Source: Ptychodera flava
Taxonomy: Eukaryota; Hemichordata; Enteropneusta; Ptychoderidae
Direction: 5' to 3'
Length of the DNA stretch: 64,000 bases
Assembly: GCF_041260155.1 (NCBI RefSeq)
Contig: NC_091936.1
Span: forward strand, 41,009,963 to 41,073,962
The position numbers and the translations under genes are program-made. The stretch's first letter is position 1, and each line of letters opens with the position of its first letter. Positions 61,108-64,000 of this stretch are shown one piece after another. A model generated the notes under the pieces. It saw only the letters and a list, made by a program, of their open reading frames with translations. It ran no database searches and had not been told where the DNA came from.

Positions 61108-62612
61108 ATGATGAATTCCAGTGCCGTAAAGAGTTTGATGGTCACTCCGGGATCATCGACAACAATGCAACCTGTCAAGTCCAGAGATCCATACCCTCCG
61201 TATGCAGTTGGCAGACCAAGACCACAATCAGGTATTCTACAGGAATTATTCTGCACACTATGCCAGCATACGTTTGAGACATACACTTACAAACATGTAC
61301 ATGTACATGTCGTCAGGAGTTGGTAAATGAATTAATCTATTAACCAGGACTACCCAGACCTACATGAACATTGTACATGATCAATTCACCATTCTCAAAG
61401 CCATCCTGTGGACCAGTGAATGCCAATGAAGGTGTACATATACATGTATGAGTAGGATTATAAAACTAGGCTACAGGACCACAGTATTACTCTCAGAAAC
61501 TGTTTCTTCGACAACCAAAATCTGAACAGATTTGTTCACTTTTGACAGTCAGTGTGATATTACAAATTAGTGACTATAAATAATACAGGACCCTCTTGAC
61601 TATGGAGTTCCAGTAATTGTAGTGGAAACAGATAAATTTGATATTGCTGGATATATTATACGTGTTGCAGAATAATTCATTTCCCATCGCAAAATGTTTA
61701 ATGAAGAAAGTTTAATAATACAAGGGTGTATCTGGTATGTTGACTCAATGATTTCCTCTTGAAATTATTATACTATTATTTTTATTATTAAAATTTGATA
61801 TACTTTATATAACAAGGACTTATGACGTCTGAAAGTACATGCACTTTCAAACTCTGTGGAGATGTCTGCCAAATGCCCAGTGTCTCATACTCGTGGCTCA
61901 TCTCTCCTTGGTTTGATAAAATTTTGGGAGAAAATTTACATTGTGGACAATCACCTGTGGATTAACCATGGTCTTCTCATTTTTCCCACAGCCCCGTTAA
62001 GGAGGACAGCTCCAGTGGACAGCAGGCCAGCATGGCATGACTCAAGAGCAGACCTTACACAACACAAACACAGACGATTTACAGTCACGCTGAAACACCA
62101 ACCAATAGAATCTAGAGTCAGCAGGAAAGCACCCTATGCCGGTAAGAAACCTGATGGGAATTTGTCAAACAAACAAAAAATGACAGTTTCACTTTGATGT
62201 AATTCTCAATTTAAGTACAGTGTGACAGTATTCATGTATGCAAATAATTCCCAAAAACAATACCAATCCTGTTATACTTTACACATCTCTGTTGTCAGTG
62301 ATGTCAAGTGGATCCACTTGTAACCAAAAGTTTTGTAAAAGTTTGCCAAATTTTCTGGTCTTGTTTGTCACAGAGGCAGAATTTTATGATTCCTCATTCA
62401 AAGGTTTTCTACTTTTAACCATAATTCTCTTTTCTTTTCAAATTTCAGCTAGGAAATATGATTCCATAGATCTTGCCAATATTAAACATTATCCAAGAGT
62501 CGAAAATGGACAGACGGTTACACTTCCTCCATATAGCTCAATCAATGATCCACATCTCGCAGACTACTTTGCCAGAAAATTTGGTTTTACACCCAAACCT
62601 CCTGCCGGTGCT
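61108..62612 (+). CDS. First coding exons of an unrecognised gene, open at the 3' side
   Basis: Exons: 61018-61231 (acceptor TTGACAG, 90 bp of 5' UTR with stops in all frames, ATG 61108), 61992-62141 and 62449-62612. The junction phases are 1, 1 and then 0, giving 146 residues with no stop. The peptide is rich in Arg, Pro and Ser, with SRDPYPPYAVGRPRPQS, then RRTAPVDSRPAWHDSR, HKHRRFTVTLKH and, in the last exon, SSINDPHLADYFARKFG. The last motif is vaguely like the start of ERICH3-type ciliary proteins (DKHLAGYF), but this is an impression, not an assignment. No signal peptide or membrane helix; it looks intrinsically disordered and basic. Further exons lie beyond 62612, probably outside the window. 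The upstream start may be tens of kilobases away, since the first exon follows an acceptor. Confidence 0.7.
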
Positions 62613-64000
62613 GTAAGTATACTAATTATTTAAAAAAAAAGGCGTATTTTGAAGTATTTTGAAAACTGTCAAATGAGCTGATACATTTTGTTTTGAGTAA
62701 AGTGCATGTAATTACAGAGATTTTTGAGAAAGAAATTCACAGTATGAATTTTTGCAATTTGGAAATTGAAACAAAGCAAATACTTGTAAGCTCTAAATTA
62801 AAATAGTTGTGGTCTGAATTGAAATAGTTTTGCGTTCTGACTTAAAATCGTTTTGTGTTTTAAGACTTTGTTAAATAAATAGTTGTGTGTTCAAGAATAC
62901 ATCATGCATTCTAAAATGTTGCCATAGCAACAAACTTTCAGCTTATTGATTTTCCATGGAGAGAGTTTTTCTATCAAAAGAAAGAATTTTTGAATTAACT
63001 TGTTTGTCCTGGCTTACCGGTAATGATGTACAACCCTGTTTGATAGCCTGAAAGCATATTACAGACATGATTAATACCACAGTTACAAATCAGTCACAAC
63101 AAATGGATAGATATTGGGAGAACTGTCTGTTGCTTGAAATGTGGCAGTCATATATTTCCGTATGTTTTGTAATTTGAAATTATAAAGTACAAAATGTATT
63201 CATGCATGTATAACATCAGCACTGTGGCTAATGCACATCAATTTAAAAATTTGAAATATGTTTTTCATATCAGCACTGAAATATTTAATATCAACGCTTT
63301 CAAGTTTGTAATCATTCAGTGAGAGAATAATACCTGATCAGTAAATAAAATTCTTCAGCTGCTTTAATAATCTTTGAATCATGAAAACTTTTCAAGGCCC
63401 AGTTTTCTCCTACAGCAGCTTGGACCTTTGTACAGAGGGAATGGGGGTTAAAGAGCAAAAAAGTAAGGCTATGATGTTTCAGTACAAACAGATACGTTGA
63501 TCAAGTGATGATACCTCATCGATATTGTTTTCAACACCTTGAAAGAGTAGCCCAGATTTTTGGAGTCATAATTTATGGCGTGTTTTCTATCAGTGCAGTT
63601 CAAAATGGTGATGTTTTCGATTTTTACTTTCAAGAACTTTCAACAGTAGGTCTGAAATGTCATAAAAACAACATTAATTTACTGCCTGTCTTTGACATGT
63701 TTTGTCAGAAATTATTGCCACATAATCTTCTGTATTTGTCACATGTTGATATATGGACTGATGATTCTGGCAAACTCAGAGTTCTGAATGAAATGAATCA
63801 AAATGAAATCAAGAAATGAACCAAAATGATTACTTAGATATTTATTTGAAAACTAGGAAGTTAACTTGTATACAATACAACATTAAGAAAATGAACAAAA
63901 TATTTAATCTAATGAGAAATAAAACAAAGTTAGTGTAATATATATACTGTGTCATGACAGTTTGACACTTCTGTCTGTGATCATCAGTATAAAATTATAT
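62613..64000. other. Likely intron of the preceding gene; one weak open frame
   Basis: The GTAAGT donor at 62613 opens an intron. On + an open frame at about 63483-63819 follows a TTTCAG acceptor and contains LPVFDMFCQKLLPHNLLYL and WTDDSGKLRVLN. It is AT-rich but protein-like; it could be an exon or a remnant. The join to the previous exon (phase 0) would meet a stop in the first possible register, so I do not include it in the gene. Confidence 0.25.

Noticed and set aside
1-64000. tRNA, rRNA and other structured RNA genes
   Set aside because: I looked for tRNA box B-like GGTTCGA sequences and conserved rRNA stretches and found none; GTTCGAGCC at 32840 is a transposon end.

Overview
The window is nuclear DNA from an invertebrate animal. 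It is AT-rich, its genes are split by GT-AG introns of about 0.3 to 6 kb, and it is full of small inverted-repeat transposons, foldback elements and microsatellites. The orthologues present (DNAJC1, NSFL1C/p47) are general metazoan genes. The GC-poor background and the many TACATGTA and ACCGGTA motifs would suit a hemichordate or another marine deuterostome or lophotrochozoan. That placement is inference and is weak.

Layout: (1) 1.4-2.8 kb, + strand: the 3' end of a gene I do not recognise; two exons join in phase to a stop at 2808, and upstream exons are tentative. (2) 6.05-11.79 kb, - strand: a 4-exon, 711-residue ankyrin-repeat protein with an unfamiliar N-terminal module and a non-ankyrin module embedded between repeats. 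(3) 13.0-19.19 kb, + strand: a complete 9-exon DNAJC1 (J domain, one membrane helix, two SANT domains), head to head with the ankyrin gene; a transposon sits directly after its stop codon. (4) 19.2-26.4 kb: intergenic, with foldbacks and a degenerate tandem repeat. (5) 26.39-36.18 kb, - strand: a complete 10-exon NSFL1C/p47 (UBA, SEP, UBX) whose introns hold a dead LINE, a nested transposon stack and long TA microsatellites. (6) 38.77-40.53 kb, - strand: an intronless C2H2 zinc-finger gene with nine fingers. (7) 40.5-61.0 kb: about 20 kb with no gene I can support, rich in mobile elements, including a 3.2 kb double tandem duplication at 53.2-56.35 kb. (8) 61.0-62.6 kb, + strand: the first three exons found of a gene I do not recognise, continuing past the window.

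The genes do not form a pathway. DNAJC1 is an ER-membrane Hsp70 co-chaperone, p47 is a p97/VCP adaptor for membrane fusion and ubiquitin-dependent work, and the zinc-finger protein is a likely DNA-binding regulator. I found no CRISPR, rRNA, tRNA, viral or LTR element. The most original content is the two unnamed modules of the ankyrin protein, the gene at 1.4-2.8 kb, the gene at 61 kb, and the layered repeat architecture.
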